DNA of 64,000 nt, taken from NCBI RefSeq assembly GCF_003945595.2, contig NW_024104665.1:1827651-1891650 (forward strand). The letters run 5' to 3'. This document shows, one piece after another, positions 25,601-40,421 of the stretch. Made by a program: the position numbers and the translations under genes. Each line of letters begins with the position of its first letter. The first letter of the stretch is position 1. Below the pieces are notes generated by a model. It was not told the origin of the DNA, ran no database searches, and saw only the letters and a program-made list of their open reading frames with translations. Source of the DNA: Pipra filicauda. Its lineage: Eukaryota; Chordata; Aves; Passeriformes; Pipridae.

Positions 25601-28600
25601 AGAAACAAACAAACAAACCTGCCGTGCTTTCAGTAGAATGAAAGCCAGATCATAATATCCTGAAGTTTTGTCTCTATGTTTGTGTTTGCATCTTATTCAA
25701 ACAATACTCACACTTAACTGTATCAAGATGCATAAAATGTTGTGATGTGTGTATATATGTGTGCATTTATATGTACAATTAAGATCTATGTGTGTATAAA
25801 CAAAAAATAATTAAGCTTATATTAATTAAACATGAACTAAAGCTTACCAATAGAGAAAAAGAAAATCTTAAATTATCATGTTAGTCCTGTGCAATTGGTC
25901 ATATTTTTACAATTCAATAACAAGTAAAATGCAATAAAATAATTTTTCTTTTTTTTTTCTTACAAATCCTGAGCAATTTCTGTTCTCAAAATCCACTGTT
26001 TTTCCCATCAGAATTAACTCTCAAATTTACTGTGGGTATAATCCAACGAAATGGGTCAAATACATACTCTATGTAAGTCTCATGTCCATGAAATGCTTAA
26101 CTTTGAAGTCTTAACTTCATTTTAGACATCAAATTCAAATGAAAAACAAAACTAAAATATCTTTAAAAGTACAACTAAATCCCAGCATCTTCAAAAGATT
26201 TTTCTACAAAAATTGCTGGCAAAAATGTATGACTGTATGGTTAAGCTTTATCTCACTTTGTTTTCTTTTAAATTCTGTCTGTTCAAAGCTGCTTTATTTT
26301 TAAAGAGTATTGGCAAATACTGTAACATGCTTGTCCTTTTCTTGTAATAATTCCGTAGCAAACATTTAGATTGATACCAATTAGGATGCTCTATAAAGAT
26401 AAATATTTGTGGCAAATAATTTTCAGTGCATTCCTCAGAGGCCAGTAGTTAATACCAGAAGCTGGTTTGGGGAACTTCATGAAAACCATTTACCTCCCAT
26501 ATATCTAAGAATAAGGATTGAAAGAATGTCTGTGCTCATTGTTTGTATTTCTCAGACAGTCTTCATACTTCAGAAAGTTTTCATACTTCATAAGTACTGC
26601 AGCTGAAGACTTGAAGTCATTGGGAGGTATAATCTGTTTATATGTCCTATGATAGAAGATTATTAAAAAGAACTTGCTAATATGCTTAAGAAAGCAAAGT
26701 TACTAAAGAAAGCTAGGTGCTAATAGTATCTTCTAACCAGTTGATGGTATAACTAATTCCAACATAATAATAATTACTTTGTAGTGTTAAAAGGTCATCC
26801 TGCCAACTGAAAGTAGTCATTTCCAGACATGATCAGATAGCTTAACTGGGCCAGTAGTGTTATGATTGATGTATTTCTGTTGCTATGCATGTCTCGCATA
26901 CTGTCTGCTGGAAAGCCCTTGTAGGAGATTCTTTGGAATAAACAGAAGATGAGATAAAGCTGGATTTTATTCCCTTCTGTTTCTTCAGATTAAACATTAA
27001 CGTGGCTTTCACCTGTCATGACATTGGTTTCCCTTTAGCAAGTACTGATGGAATAAGAACTTCACTGAATCTCTGGACATTTTACAAAGACGTCTTTATT
27101 TTCACACTCTTGACTAACAGCTTAGAAAACTGGAAGTGTGGTAGTAGGTAAATTAGTCAGACGAGGTTTGCAAACAAAGTTTTGTCTAAGTTTCTGTAGT
27201 CTGTTAGCCTGCCATGACTAAACTACATCACTTTCCACAGATAGTATCATGCAAGAATGTGATGTCTGTGTTTCAATACCCACAAGACCTTGCCTCCCTA
27301 CTTGGGTCAGCAGTACGAAGGTTTAGGCAAAAGTTCTGAGCAATTATTAAGCTAATGCCTCTGAATCCAAACCGACACTTAAATCTTTTGGAGACCAGTG
27401 TTGGTAAATGGCAATATCCTACCAAGATCTTCTAGCTTAATTTTTGCTGGAATACCCTTTTTCCTCAGATCATGGACACACGGAGTTTACTCCTACGATG
27501 CTGGGATTCTTGTTCCATTTTTATTCATTGTGTAGCCATTCTGCAAGTGCCCTGATGGGCAACATAACCTCTGCACTCTTCAGGCCTTTCTGTCTCAGTC
27601 TGTCTCAGTCTGTCTGGACTGGAGCCTGATACATGTGGTAGCCTTGCATGTAAAAACCGTTCTAGCAGAAAAAACCATACTCCTTAATGTAAGACCAGGC
27701 TCAGGTTAGAGTTGCAAATTATTCTTGTTTGTAACTCACACAAAGAACACCTTTTAGGACTAATGACAGGGGAAATTATGGGAAAACAAGAGGAATAGGT
27801 GCCATTAATGTGGTCAAGCTATATTACTTTTGTTCACAGTTAAACAGCCTTTAATTAGTTTGACCACAGCTTCAAGACTTCTTCAAGGTCTTTTGTGATC
27901 CTGGAAGGAAGTTCCTTTGAAAAGAAAGACTAGGAGTGAAAATGGGGTAACCTTTGGAACTGTTCTTGAGATGAAGATAACTCTTGGCCAGCTACAGTGT
28001 CCCTGCTAGCTCCAGGCTGCTGCGGGATAGAATCACCCTGTGGGCTGAGCTGCTGACTATCCTGACCTAGTGCCTGAGGAACTGTTCATCCTTACCTGCT
28101 CGGGATAATAGATCTAAGAGGCCCTTGAGCCTACTTGTACTTTAGCTCATTCCCATTCTGCAGTTAAACAGAAGAACTATGGGGGAAGCATTGTTGTTTC
28201 TGGCTCATGAGTAGTTTCTTGAGCTCCCTATCCACTGAGTTCTTAGCGTTATGAAGTATGTATTGTGTAATGTTCTTGGGGTTTATGATGTGGCATGTAG
28301 GATTAATAAGGCTGGACATTCCTAACCTAGGGCATTTTTAAGTATTTAAATTACTAATTCATACTTTTTCAATAAAAATATGGTTATCAGATGAGAAACT
28401 TGGTCTCTTTGTTTATTGATCCAGAAATAGACTGTGAAGACATTACTATGGTTTTATGAAGGAAATCTAAAATTAATGACAATGTTATAAAAGCAGTTTA
28501 CTTGACCTGTCTCATATTACTGTTCCACATTTTATTCAGTTATGTCCAGACCAAAAGAACACTAGGGAATTGTTGTTCTTGATTATTTCAAAATGAGAAA

Positions 28601-30293
28601 AAAAAGAAATAATTGTTTGACATTTAAAGCAATCAACTTTGACTTCCTCAGGACTTTTTGGTATATACTGTAAGATTCCTTAACTTAGCAATAGAATTAT
28701 GTACTCTGGATTTTTTTTTTTTTATTTTTCCTCATCCTCCACTTCCCGTCAAACCTGAATGTATCTGTGCCACATAAGAGCTGGAACATAGATAAAGTTT
28801 GGGAAATCTGGAGTTTTAGTCTGAAAAAAATTAAAATCTTCTGTCTTTTACTTTTTTTCCTCTTCTGGCTAAACAAAAAGTTCTCTTATAAGATGTTCTC
28901 TTTGAAAGTAATGCATGGGTTTTTTTTAAATGATCAATGGTGTCATAAAATTATTGTGAAAACTTATAAACTTCAATTAATTTGTACAATTTTTAGTTCT
29001 TCAGAAGAGTCTTAAAGCTGTTGTTAATATTTAGCTTAGCCTGCCATCATTTGCATGAACTATCAATAGCTTCATTATACATTGTGTGGCATCCATGTTA
29101 CTGTAGTAAGATTAAGAATAAATTCTTGGTTTTCTGGTGCTTTCATGCACAATCCAACTATTGCATAAATACCATGCAAACTAAAAGTTCTGGCAAGTAT
29201 TCAGTGTCTCAGGAGGTATGAAATATTGTAGTCCTGAACAGTGACAGCTCTGCCATATACTGTGGGCTTATCCAGGAGAGTTGACCTATATGTAAGAATA
29301 TGGAGCCTCTATATTTCAAATATTTTCCTTTACAAGCCTATTAGTATTAGCCTATTCATGCTTAAGATGTTATTTACAGCAATTTCTTATTCTATTATTG
29401 CACTTTCACTGTTTTTCCACTCAAGCATTATCATAGAGAAAACTGATTGTGGACTTCTTTTTTTTTTAACTAATTTTTTAAGAAATGGGATAGACTCTGT
29501 AAACATGGGATTTTCAGGGAGGATAGACATGCTTTCTGTGAAATTTTGCAGATTAATTATTTCTGACAGCTCACCTGTCACTTTAATAGGTTTCTGTTAG
29601 GTAAGGAAAAATAATTTTCCCTCCTTTGGCTGCCATGAGAGAGGTCAGGAACAAAATAATTGATACTTTATGATGCAACATTTTTAAAGGATTTGTTCTA
29701 AAAAAGGCAAAAACCTTCTGTAGCTGCAGAACAAAGTATAAAAAGTCAGTTCTTGTATAAATTCTGGTGATCTACCCATAGTTGGTCTATTGCAGGGACT
29801 AGAAAGCAGAAAATAATGGCAACAATAAAAATCACTACTCAAAAAAAGAAAAAAAAAAAATCTTGGCAGCAAGTTTTCTTAGGCAGTCTGCCAGTATCCT
29901 GATTCAGTGTTTATGGGAACATCTTGAAATGACTCCCAAATTAATGACTGTATCTTCCATCACTACAGTCTGATGTCTGAACATGAGGAGAAATAAACAA
30001 TAGTTAATGATCTGGAAGCTGCTGGCAGTTGCTCTATTAGTTCTGGTTCTTATTTTCACTTACTAACAGTGAACTGTCCTGAGCAGATGTTTATCTTTGA
30101 AAAACATATGCAATGGAAAATTGCACCTCAGATTGCTATCCATTCCACAGTCTCTTTCACTGTGACAATTTTGCACAGAACAAAATTATTTCATTTTGAT
30201 TTCATAGGTAGCTAATTTTGAGATTAAAAAGTCTGCTTTAAAATACAGTGGTCTTTTTGGTTGGTTGGTTGGTGGGTTTTTTGGTTTGGTGCC
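22691..30293. other. AT-rich noncoding block with low-complexity tracts
   Basis: It contains a TG dinucleotide run at 22995-23008 and a GT-rich tract listed separately. A short tandem of a 10-bp unit (tgtctcagtc) lies at 27591-27615. T runs occur near 28710-28724 and 29459-29467. The open frames at 22900-23340 (minus, 146 codons) and 29241-29600 (plus, 119 codons) arise from low complexity or chance and have no family resemblance. The stretch at 27.98-28.13 kb is richer in G and C but unassigned. Confidence 0.5.
23115..23230. repeat. GT/T-rich low-complexity tract
   Basis: About 115 bp composed almost only of T and G in imperfect GTTT and GGTTTT units. On the opposite strand it yields a spurious Lys/Gln/Asn/Pro-rich open frame. 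The tract resembles decayed simple repeats common in bird genomes. Confidence 0.85.
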
Positions 30294-30319
30294 TTTTTTT
30301 TTTTTTTTTTTTTTTTTTT
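30294..30319. repeat. Poly-T homopolymer, 26 T
   Basis: An uninterrupted run of 26 T, preceded at 30258-30293 by GGTT-type units. It is the longest homopolymer in the window and a site where sequencing length is likely to be unreliable. Confidence 0.9.
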
Positions 30320-33300
30320 AAGGAGAGACCCTAGGCACCTGAACATACTGTACTGCGGGGTTTTGTAAGCTCAGTAGGGATACATCCCCAACTGTGCCAA
30401 AAAGATTTTTCCTGCCCAGTATCATTGGCCAGGCCAAGCTGCTGGGGAGAACAATCAGTTTTCTGTGCAGAGCATAGATGATGAGTTGCCTTAAGATTCA
30501 TGATCTTACATTTTACATTGAGTGTGCATATATGATATAAAGGGATTCTGTGACATTAGCTGTAAACACAAAAGTGGCTTTTTTTTGGTTTTGTCCTTTT
30601 CAATTATTTGGAAGTGAATTTATTGTTTTGTTGGATAATGTCAGAAATTGGGTTTTTTACAAGCTTTTGCAGGCTTGTACAGTATGTAATTGTATAGAGA
30701 GGTAAGATCCATGTGATAGATTTCACAATCATGCGATAAGTGTTTTCAGTCAGTTCTGAATTACATAATTCTAACATTGGAACTAAGCTTCTCCAGGTCC
30801 CTTAGCAACTTCATAGTGTTTCTGCAACAACGCTCTTTATTTTTGCAAAGAACCATTCTGTAGCAGCTGGGGATGTAGGACTGGAAGGGTACCTTTGTTT
30901 GCCAAGCCCAGAACCCTGGTGTTACAGGCACCATGTTAAATAACACTTTCCCTATATTTACAGTGCTGCATTTTAAGATTTCTTTTTCCTTTCCTGCTTC
31001 CCTAAATTTGGAATTCTTATCTTTCCTCAGAAATCAAGAAAAGTCTTTAATTCCCTTATACATAAAAGCTGCAGCTTTTTCTAATATACCTTTGGTCAAG
31101 GAGAGAGAGCAAGAGAGCGTGTGTGCTCCAAAATACCTATTTCTAGTCCTTGAAAGAAGACCCAGGGTTATGTAAATCAGCATTATAACGTTCTGCATAA
31201 TTTGATTTAAAAATCTGTTTTATCTGAAGGTCTCACATTTCAAACTAAACATTTCTCTTCTACTGAATGCCCTTCATTTCAACTTATGTTACTGAAAGAC
31301 TAGATTGTATCTAGAAATACAAGAATACATTTTCTTTTTGTGTTGCAGTGGTATTTACAGTAATATGGTGTCATAGAAAAATTCTAGAAATCCTCATTTA
31401 GGATAATTTATAAAATGCGTAATTGCTATGGGCAATTTAGAATTCTCTAGCTAGGACTGATGAAAATCTTGGTTGTGTTAGGATAGATTAGTTTCTTATA
31501 TGCTTATGAGTTCTAATCTATTTGCTGGCTTACTCTCTAATTGCTCTCATTCCATCTTTTCTTAATAACTTCCTTTACTTCTCCTCTGAGAACTGTTGCT
31601 ATTTTTCTAGCTATATTATGGGGAGCTACATCTCTAATGATAGCCTTCAAACACTGCTGGGGTGGTTGAAGAAACTGCTAAGTGACAGAGTAATGGGATT
31701 TTGTTGCCATGTTAATTATTGGTTTTTGAATTTTTTGGAATAGTCTTTCCTGAAATATGCATATCAGATGTCATCTTCAAGATTTATTTCTTAGCTTGAG
31801 AACCCTTATAGGGATCTTCCTTGCAAATAGTGCTAATGATCTCCAAATCCATTTTAATTTCAGAGTTTCAGAACTGTGGTATGTAGAACATCTAGTTTCA
31901 CAAGAAAACATAGACTATTTCTAGGAAGCTTCGAAAGTAAGAAAATAGTTTTCATAACAGTGGCTGCTGAAGTTCAGGTGAACATGCATTATTAAACTTT
32001 ACTCAAAATGTGGTTTAGGAAAAAATGTAGAGTTTTACTTGGGACAAAAATTTAAGTGCTTTGTGTTGAGTCTGGGTAAAAAATTTACCTTCTGTGGATT
32101 CATTGAAATGTAACTATTTATTTTTATTCAATAAAGGTAAATCTTGACATGAAAAAAATAGCCTTCACCTTCATATGGATGAAAAATGTCCTATTAAGAA
32201 AAGCCTCTTACAGCTACTCTAACAAAAAATGAAATTAAGTTTTCAAGAGTCAATTATAATTTAAGGTATAGAGAAATGCTCATGAAATTAGGGCAGCTTG
32301 CCAGGCCACAAAACCTTTCCCATTCTACAGTTCTTCTCTGTATTAGATATAGGAGAAGCCATGAGATGTAGCCAGAGCTGCTGAATTTAGAAGAGAACTC
32401 TTTCTGAGGTTTGGCACATTGAAATTAGCTGCAATCATATCAGTCACATTTGGCACCTCTGCACTTTCTTGTATCTTGTCGTTTAAAATAATATAGTAGA
32501 TACTCTATAGGTGGTCTCCATAGCAGAAATACTGTATTTTATAGCCTTAAATACATCCTAGTCTGCAATTCTGTTGTTTTGTCTAAACTGTTTTTATCAA
32601 CTTTATCCGTTCATGCTTTACATCATTTGGCAATGATCTCAAAGGCAAGTAGGAAACTGCACAGTTTACTGCTTGACTCGTGTAAGCCTGACAGAGAAAT
32701 TAAATAAACATTTCTTAGGAAATCACTTTCCAGGCATAGGCACATTCTTTTTACCCTGAAAGATTTATAGTAAAGAGTATTCAAGGCATCAGAGTTTGAT
32801 ATTCTGCTCTGGAGCTAAGGGTGTGCATTTGTGCTTTCACCTGTTTTCAAACCAGAGATTATTTTCAGTTGGACCAGTTGCAAATAAACATAAATAGGTA
32901 TTAAGGGATTGAGAAGAAGAAGGAAGAGAACAAGGGTGCCTGGATATGATCCTACATTGTACATTAAGAGCTCAAGAAACAGGTCTCGCCCTCATTTCAT
33001 GTATTCAAGTAGATCTTTCATCTTTTTTTGTGGATGATTAGGTGCAGCACTCAAAGTCAGGTATCCATGTTTGGAAACATGAGCTGGTGTCCCATGTGAA
33101 GAGATGGTTTCATAATATAGATCCAATAGAATTGCTCTTATTATGGTCAGATATTGTTTATGATTTGTAACTCAAATTAGTGGACTTCTTCCTTAAGCAC
33201 AATGGAAGTGAAAAACAGTTTTTGGTTTGGTTTGGTTTTTTTTTTAATCCAGAGTAAATTCAGAGATTTTTCTGGTTTTTTATATCCAGAGTAAAGATCT

Positions 33301-36300
33301 CTCGGGCTAAGCCTCACATGAAAGTATCTGTAGGCAAAAAATGTGCACTTAGTTTTCAAGTTTAAAAGTAATTAAAAAGCAAAAAGGATAAATTATGGTC
33401 TATTGAAAGAGAAATCTATTTTCATGTCCTAGTACCTAGGAACCATACTTGGATGTAGGAACAGTGGACAAATGTGAGCTAATGCCATTCTACCCATTTC
33501 ACAGTATGGCTTTAGAAATGGCATCAAAATTAGACAAATAGTCATAGATTTTGGAAGAGAAGGGATAGGTATTTACTTCAGATCTGCCTAGCAAGGTGAA
33601 ACAGGCTTGCTTGCTATCTGACACAAGGAGCCAAGAACTTCTGTTTAAGGTGTAACACATCTATCTATAAAATGCTGAAATTTATTTGAAAATTATGTTT
33701 GGTGAACTATCTATGCTGTCTTAGATAGACTTTTAAATAGCCACATTTTTGAAATGTGTACCTCATTGTTGATTTTGCTTCAACCACTGGCTCTATTAGT
33801 CCTTTCTCTGCTAGCTGAAAAGCTGTGGACCATCAGAAATTTCTTCTTTGTTAGTCTCATTACTGCTTTTCAGTTTTGGCTTGCAATTTTGACAGTGCCA
33901 GAATGCCCCCCACCTACCAGGCTGCTTCATTGCCCTAAACACTCAGGAGGCATTCACTGGTCACCTTTGCACTCTCTGTTGACAGGGAGTTTTAAGAAAA
34001 ATCTCGAATAATAATAATAAGTACTTTGAACTTCTCAAGATCTGCTTACATTTGGCCGTAAATATCTCATTCAATATTCAAACAGCACAAGAAACTGTGC
34101 AAACATTAAAGAGTATTTTTTTGCATAAAACAATTTTCCAAGTGTATAATTATGCAATTATTTAGGTAATAAAGTTTTAAGCTGGTACACACCTGTAACT
34201 TCCTTATACTTTTTCTATTAAAACGAAATGCCCTTAAGCATTTCACTTTTGTTTTATATTCACTTCATTTCCCAGAATAATTAAAGCTTAGTCATTCTTT
34301 ATAATGTCATACAGGTAGGAACACAGGCCTGGTTTACAACGCAAATGCAGAGCCAGATCGTACTTTCAGTTAGCTGTTGTAAGAGTAACGACTTTTCAAC
34401 AGTTCTTAACTTTCTGCATTACATAATACAAGAAATAAAAAATTCAGTGGCAGAACATCCAAGATCACATTTCTAGCTTGTGTAAAGAAATATAAATCTC
34501 CTGATTTCAGTAAAAAAATGAGGTTACGCCAGCTGAGCATCTGGGTCTAGCATTCAAGATAATCTCCTATTGTGTTAGCAAGCAGTACTATATCATCTGA
34601 CATTAAGAAAGGCTGGGACAGATTAATAGGGTCACACTGTTATTTATTTACCTGTTTTATGAGATAAGAATTTTCAAACCTTAGTGTTTGCAGGCAATAC
34701 ATGAGTGCCCACTGTAGGGCTTGCCTGGTGTTCAAAAGCCTGATGGCATGAATCTCAGTGCAGGGCTTTGTTTCAACCAAGTCCCAAAGGCAGCTTTCTA
34801 GTTTCATTTTGCTTTTTTCGCTGGATTGTGATAATATTCTTTCAGTGCTCCCTCTTACAGAGTACAGCTATCTTGAAGCTTATCTAGTACTGATCTGTGT
34901 CATTTAGGAGATGTTGCTTTCATCTGAGAACTCATAATATTCAGTCAGTGTGTGCCATTCATAACTAAATAGCCTCTGCTCTTCATTGTTCTTTTAATTA
35001 ATGATTGTTGATTGGTTTGCCTTGCTGCACATTGTTGCAAGGCATGATCAAAGAAAATCCAAGATTAATCTGCTAAACTAGATGTCAGATTAGTAAATTC
35101 CTCTATGCTATTACAAAGATTTTTCTCCCTCAGTAAAGGCCTGTCAGTGGATGATGGCTTGGCTGTACCTCTGACAGGTCAGTCCAAAGGTCAGTCCCTG
35201 AAAACATGCATACATTAATGCAGTAAAGCATGATGACTCGTTTATATCCAGTTTATAACTCCAAGTACTCTCTTCATGAATGTTCATCAGGTACCACTGA
35301 GAAAAAGATAATTTACTTTGATTGCTTCTGAATACAGCTGAAGAAAAAATGTATACCCTATCATGTTGTGAATACGTATAGGTTTTTCTCAGGTCAGTAG
35401 TGGAATCAATTAGTCTAGTAAGCCAGAGAATAGAGTGTTGTGAGTGTCTTTTCATCACCTAGCATATCTCTAGTACTTCTGTAACCACTTTAGCCAGAAC
35501 TTAATTGACAATGAAGAGTACCTGATTTCAATTTAAAAAAGTAAGTAGTAAATAGTGGGCTGAAGCCCCAGTCATAAGCTTTCATAGATATCACAAAACT
35601 TCCTGGTATTTAATAATCTACTTTTCTCCATTTATAAACTCTTTCATGAAAGAGATCCCCCCCAAAAAAACCAAACTGAAACACCCAGTAGCAAAAGACA
35701 TAAACACAGTAACATGCACATAACTGTTCTATTTATGGAGCTTTGGTGCAGCTTTACTGGAGACTCTTAGTTGCTCCCTGTCTTCTACAAGGACATCTTG
35801 CAGACCCTGCTAGATAGCAAGACTAGATTTCAGCTGCTTCTGATCCTGTGGTGCAGCTGCTTTCATCTGCCTTGGCATGCCAGAAATCCTTCTTTTCTCT
35901 GTCTGCCACTTCATTAGCCACTGCAGTTTTGGTGTTTAGCTCTTAGCCGGAAAGCAAAGAGCTCGAGCTTTAACACAGCCCTTCTGCTTAATAGCTCAAA
36001 GATTCATATGAATCTCCCTTTTCCAACCTTTTTTTTCACTGATAGCATCTGCATCCCAGTGCTGGAAGCCATTGGTTGAGATGAAGGATTGAAATAATTT
36101 TCCCCAGCGACATAGATCTACTGGGTTGACTGGGCTTCTTTCTTTTGCTTTATGAAATGTTTCCTTATCTCCAGAAATACCTTTTTAGCAGGAGAAAATA
36201 AATAGATGTGTTTCAGGCCTGCTCATTGGGCCTTTCAATTCATCTCATTTTGAACATGTATCAACAGAATGATTCTCTGTTTTGGCCTCTTTCCCAGTGC

Positions 36301-36390
36301 AATGGCTTTCATGGTGCTGCCAGATGCTTTTGCTGGTAGATCTCTGCTACAAAGCTTTTACCTTATCTAATTCTTCTTAAATTTAGGGTT
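30320..36390. other. AT-rich noncoding block
   Basis: No gene, RNA or transposable element is recognisable across about 6 kb. Open frames stay near 60-104 codons (the longest at 35144-35458, minus) and show no family resemblance. Confidence 0.55.
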
Positions 36391-36489
36391 GCTCTTTTTT
36401 CTTTTCCTTTTTTTCCCACTTTTTACTTCTTTTTCTTTTTCATTTTTTCTTTTTCTTTTACCTTTTTCCTTTTTTTTTTTTTTATTTTC
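36391..36489. repeat. Polypyrimidine (T/C) tract
   Basis: Roughly 100 bp with almost only T and C on the plus strand, including a T15 run near its right end. Read on the other strand it gives a Lys/Glu-rich shadow open frame. Long polypurine-polypyrimidine tracts can adopt triplex structures; nothing here indicates a regulatory role. Confidence 0.85.
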
Positions 36490-39400
36490 ATGTGAGTGCT
36501 TCTGTTTCATACTATTGCTGTCTCCAGCAATCAGGATAAGCAGTGATCTCAGATATTTATAATTTAAGAGGTCCCAAGCAGATATCAAGTGTATTAAGAG
36601 TATTTTCAGAGTTCATTTGTGATCACCATATCTTTTGAGTTGGTTTCTGTTTAGTTATGGAAAGCTTTAACTGATTCTGCATGTAACTCAGTATTTGAAA
36701 TGCCACAGTGTTCTTCCCTGATTGATTTTGCTATTAGTTCATCACATGTGGTCAACAGATTAGATATCATTATTTCTATGAAATGATCATAAAATATTTA
36801 CTCTTCAGTTTAAAGGTCAAGGAAAAAAACTATTAGCTCAAGATCTATCAAGTTGCTCTCCTCAGTTGCTCTTTAAACTACTAGTTATTCATTTTTCCTC
36901 CTGTTTACCGAACAATTTCTGTACATGTTCATTTTTACAGCCTAATTAACTTCCTGCCATGAATAAAAGATGTTTTCCAAAACACTGGAGTAGGCAATGG
37001 ATTTATAAAGTGGTAAAAAATGCATAAAACATATAAGGGAATTTAGTAAGGGAGTGGCTGGCTCAGGCTGATATTGAAGGGACACCTTAGTTGGAAAAGT
37101 GGAAAAGAAAGTACCATTTGTTTAATGTTTTTAATTTATTGGAAAGTTATTTAATTATAAATGTTTCTCCAGACAATTGTTGATTCTCTGCTGGCAGAGC
37201 ACTGTTGATGGTTTTGTCTGTTTTGTGTCTAAAACAAAAGTAGAAGATTTAGCTGATTCTAAAACTGGGAAAGAGCAGTATCATCTCCGGACTTATGTTT
37301 TTTAACAGGCCACACTATTTCCACAGGCCATAGTACTTAAATGTTCCAAGGATAGTATATGGTTTCCTGTAAATCTGCAAACTGAACAGAGGTCATTTTG
37401 CACCTGAACTTTTCCAGGCATGTCAACAGATTGCTGCAGTTTCCTTAAGAAAAAAGAAAAAGCAGAGCAGCTGAAAATAATTAATATTGAACTTGACACA
37501 TCAAAAATGTAATTTGTCACTTGTGATTAAAGCATTTATCTTTAGTTCTATTTTTATATTCATCATGGGTCTCCCTTAGCTATCATTAGGCTCCACATGG
37601 TTGGAGTTAGTGTGACCTTTGATCCATCACCATAGACAAAGGGATCTGTTGCTGCTAAATTGGAGCCCAAGCTAGTCAGCAACAGTATAGATCAACAAAT
37701 GTAAGCTTGGTTAATAATGACCAGCTTAGCTACTCCATTTAATTTTTAAGTCTATGTGGATAATGTAGATGCTGATCTGCAAAAGAAAGATTAGATTCAT
37801 AATAAAATTTAACATTAGGAATTCACATTGTGGTAATTCAATCTGATGTGAAAAGTAAAGATGGTGGAAGTGATCTATATTTCTAGTACACTCATACACT
37901 ATTCAATTGAGAAAACAGAGAGTGATAGTTTTACAGACTTTCTGCTGTTTTTCTCATTTCTTTGAAGCCTTTCAGAGGTTTTCTGACTGCCACAGTCAAT
38001 GGTTTTTTATTTTCTAAGTGCAAGGAACTAAAATGTTTGACACATCACTGTCCTACCCCATCATTGTTCTGCCACCATATTACCCTCTTGCTTATCGTTG
38101 TAAACCCATTCTGTCATATTGTATACAAAGTGAAGCAATGCTTAAAATATGATAAATTAATCTTTTAATTGTCAGCAGTGTTGTTGTTTTTTTTTTAGCA
38201 TGGGCATGTGTAGCTGAAAGCCAGCAATATTTTTATGGGTAACTACAAGTGATGTCTTTTCAGAAGAAAACCATTATTTAATTTACTGTACAGTCACATA
38301 GAAAGACTCACATTGCAGTAGTAAGTCACATTGCCTATTTATTAAACTCATTTCAGTATCTCAGTTAAACCCAGATTATGTGTTCTGTGGTGCAGTTTAT
38401 TGTGGACATGATGTGAAACTCTAGTTCCTGATCCTGTGTGCTTACTGAATGTGTCCTATCACTTTCCGCAATAATAAAATCCTAAGCCAAGCCATAGCTT
38501 GATCTCTGGCAGGTAAAGCTCCCTTGGGGATAGAGTGAAGACTATTAGATTTGTAGTCCTATTATTAAGTATTTGTGTGGTAACAACACCATTATTCTAA
38601 GGTCATTAACACACTTCCTCTTTTCCTGCAAATGGTTGTGGTTAAAGTCATTATTTTAGGCATCTACATTTAGTTTATCAACATCTAATCATAAATAGCT
38701 TGCAGTTTCTGGAAGCTGGAACAATAGTTATCAGCAGGTTATTATCCAGAAGACCAGTTTTCCCTGCCTGACACTGGCTTCAGCAAACACCTCCATGCAT
38801 GAAGCATTATTTACTGTGGCAGTGCTGAGGACTAAAACTCTGAATCTGAGTATTTAAGAACTGAAAGCACTGAAACACTGTTGTGCTTTCTTGATGTGTA
38901 GGCACAGTGTATGCACAATGTACGCATAGTGCTGTTTTTTTCAGCAGTTACCCCTGCATTGAGTCACTAGGTTGCCCTTTGCTATAATGTGCCTCTCTCA
39001 CTGAGTTATCAGCAAGGATCTAAGGACATTAGGCTGTGTCTCCTGTCCTTGTCCTTGTCCTTTGGCTCCAACAGTTGTGAAATATTTTACTCTTGTATTA
39101 GGTTAATTTTGGTAGATGGTAAATAGATGTTCAAATTTTCAGAGTCAAATTGGAAACTCATATCAAATTTCCTCATTGATGTGCCTCCAATTTTCGTTTA
39201 AAAGGGAGACATATAGCACAGATACAGGAAAAAGAGAAAAATTTTCTTTTCTATGTCCTTTAGGTTTCTCATTTGTTTGTTTTATGACTTCCTGAATCTG
39301 TGTTTGTGTGGCAGCACCTTTTCCCTTCATTTATGTATTATGAACATTTCTTTGGGAACATTTTTCTGAGCAAATAAGTATGTAAGTCAGTATTTCTACC

Positions 39401-40421
39401 ACTGTTTTCTGTATCAAGCCAAATAACTTGGTATGACTTGGTAAGGTGTAGTTTAATCTCCAGACATCCCAGAGAAGACCAGTGAGAATTTAGAGTGAGA
39501 ATACAGGTTTCTGACACATCATAATACTGTAGCAGCATTTTAAACCATTATTAGTAATTTTGACCAAAATCCTATAGGATTTTTGTTATCCACTTCAATA
39601 GACCAGGGTCTTTCTGACTTATTTTTTATTTCTCTAATTTATTTTAATTTTATTTTAGGTGTGGTAGAGCTCTCTTTTCATAGCTTGGTCCCACAGCCCT
39701 CACAAAATCATAGCGTTTCTTTAGTAATGGTCCTGCACTTTCTTGCACGCACAAGTGCTGTTGGAGTGTTTTAGCCATTTCTGGATAATACCATGCCATA
39801 TAAGAGTAATGGAACAATATTATAACATGAGAAAGTTTCTCTTTCTGTGATGAAAAGGCTGTCCATCTGGACAGAGAATGAGCTTAAGACTTCAATATCA
39901 GACCCTAATCCCATCCCACTTCTTTCCCATGCTGCTGCTGTCCTGGTTTCCATTTGTGGTTATTATACTTTTTTAATGAAAAAATCAGTAGTGTAAATAG
40001 CTATTTGACAAAATGTAATTGCTCACCACTGAGGTATTTAAGTTTTTATTAATGAGATTTCTAAAATCAGATGGTTTTATAAATAACTTTTCCTCTGTGC
40101 ACTCCCCTATCCTTCTCTAAAAAACTTTTAAAAAAGCAAAAGACTTCTTTTCATGCTAGTCTCTACTGCATTTTGGATAACTTGATGTTTTGCCCTTGTG
40201 GACCTAAGATGATAGTGTTTCTACGCTCTAATGTGTAGTAGTGCCACTAAACCCAGATAACCCTCCATTTCACCATTTGTTTCATATATAAAAGTTATAT
40301 ATGTAATATGCTATAAAAGTTAAGGAAACTTCCATTTTATTTTTTATCACTGTAGGTTTTAAGTTTATTGAGTGTTATAAATAAATATAATTTTTTAATT
40401 ATTCTTTTAAAATTTTTTTAG
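36490..40421. other. AT-rich noncoding block
   Basis: I see no gene or known repeat. Near 39938 the phrase 'tgtcctggttt' matches the first bases of avian LTRs, but the similarity stops at once, so no element is called. Confidence 0.55.

Noticed and set aside
29241..29600. 119-codon plus-strand open frame rich in Ile, Leu and Phe
   Set aside because: The hydrophobic composition follows from T-rich DNA; there is no domain or plausible gene context.
39938..39960. TGTCCTGGTTT phrase resembling the start of an avian LTR
   Set aside because: Similarity ends after about 11 bases and no LTR body follows.
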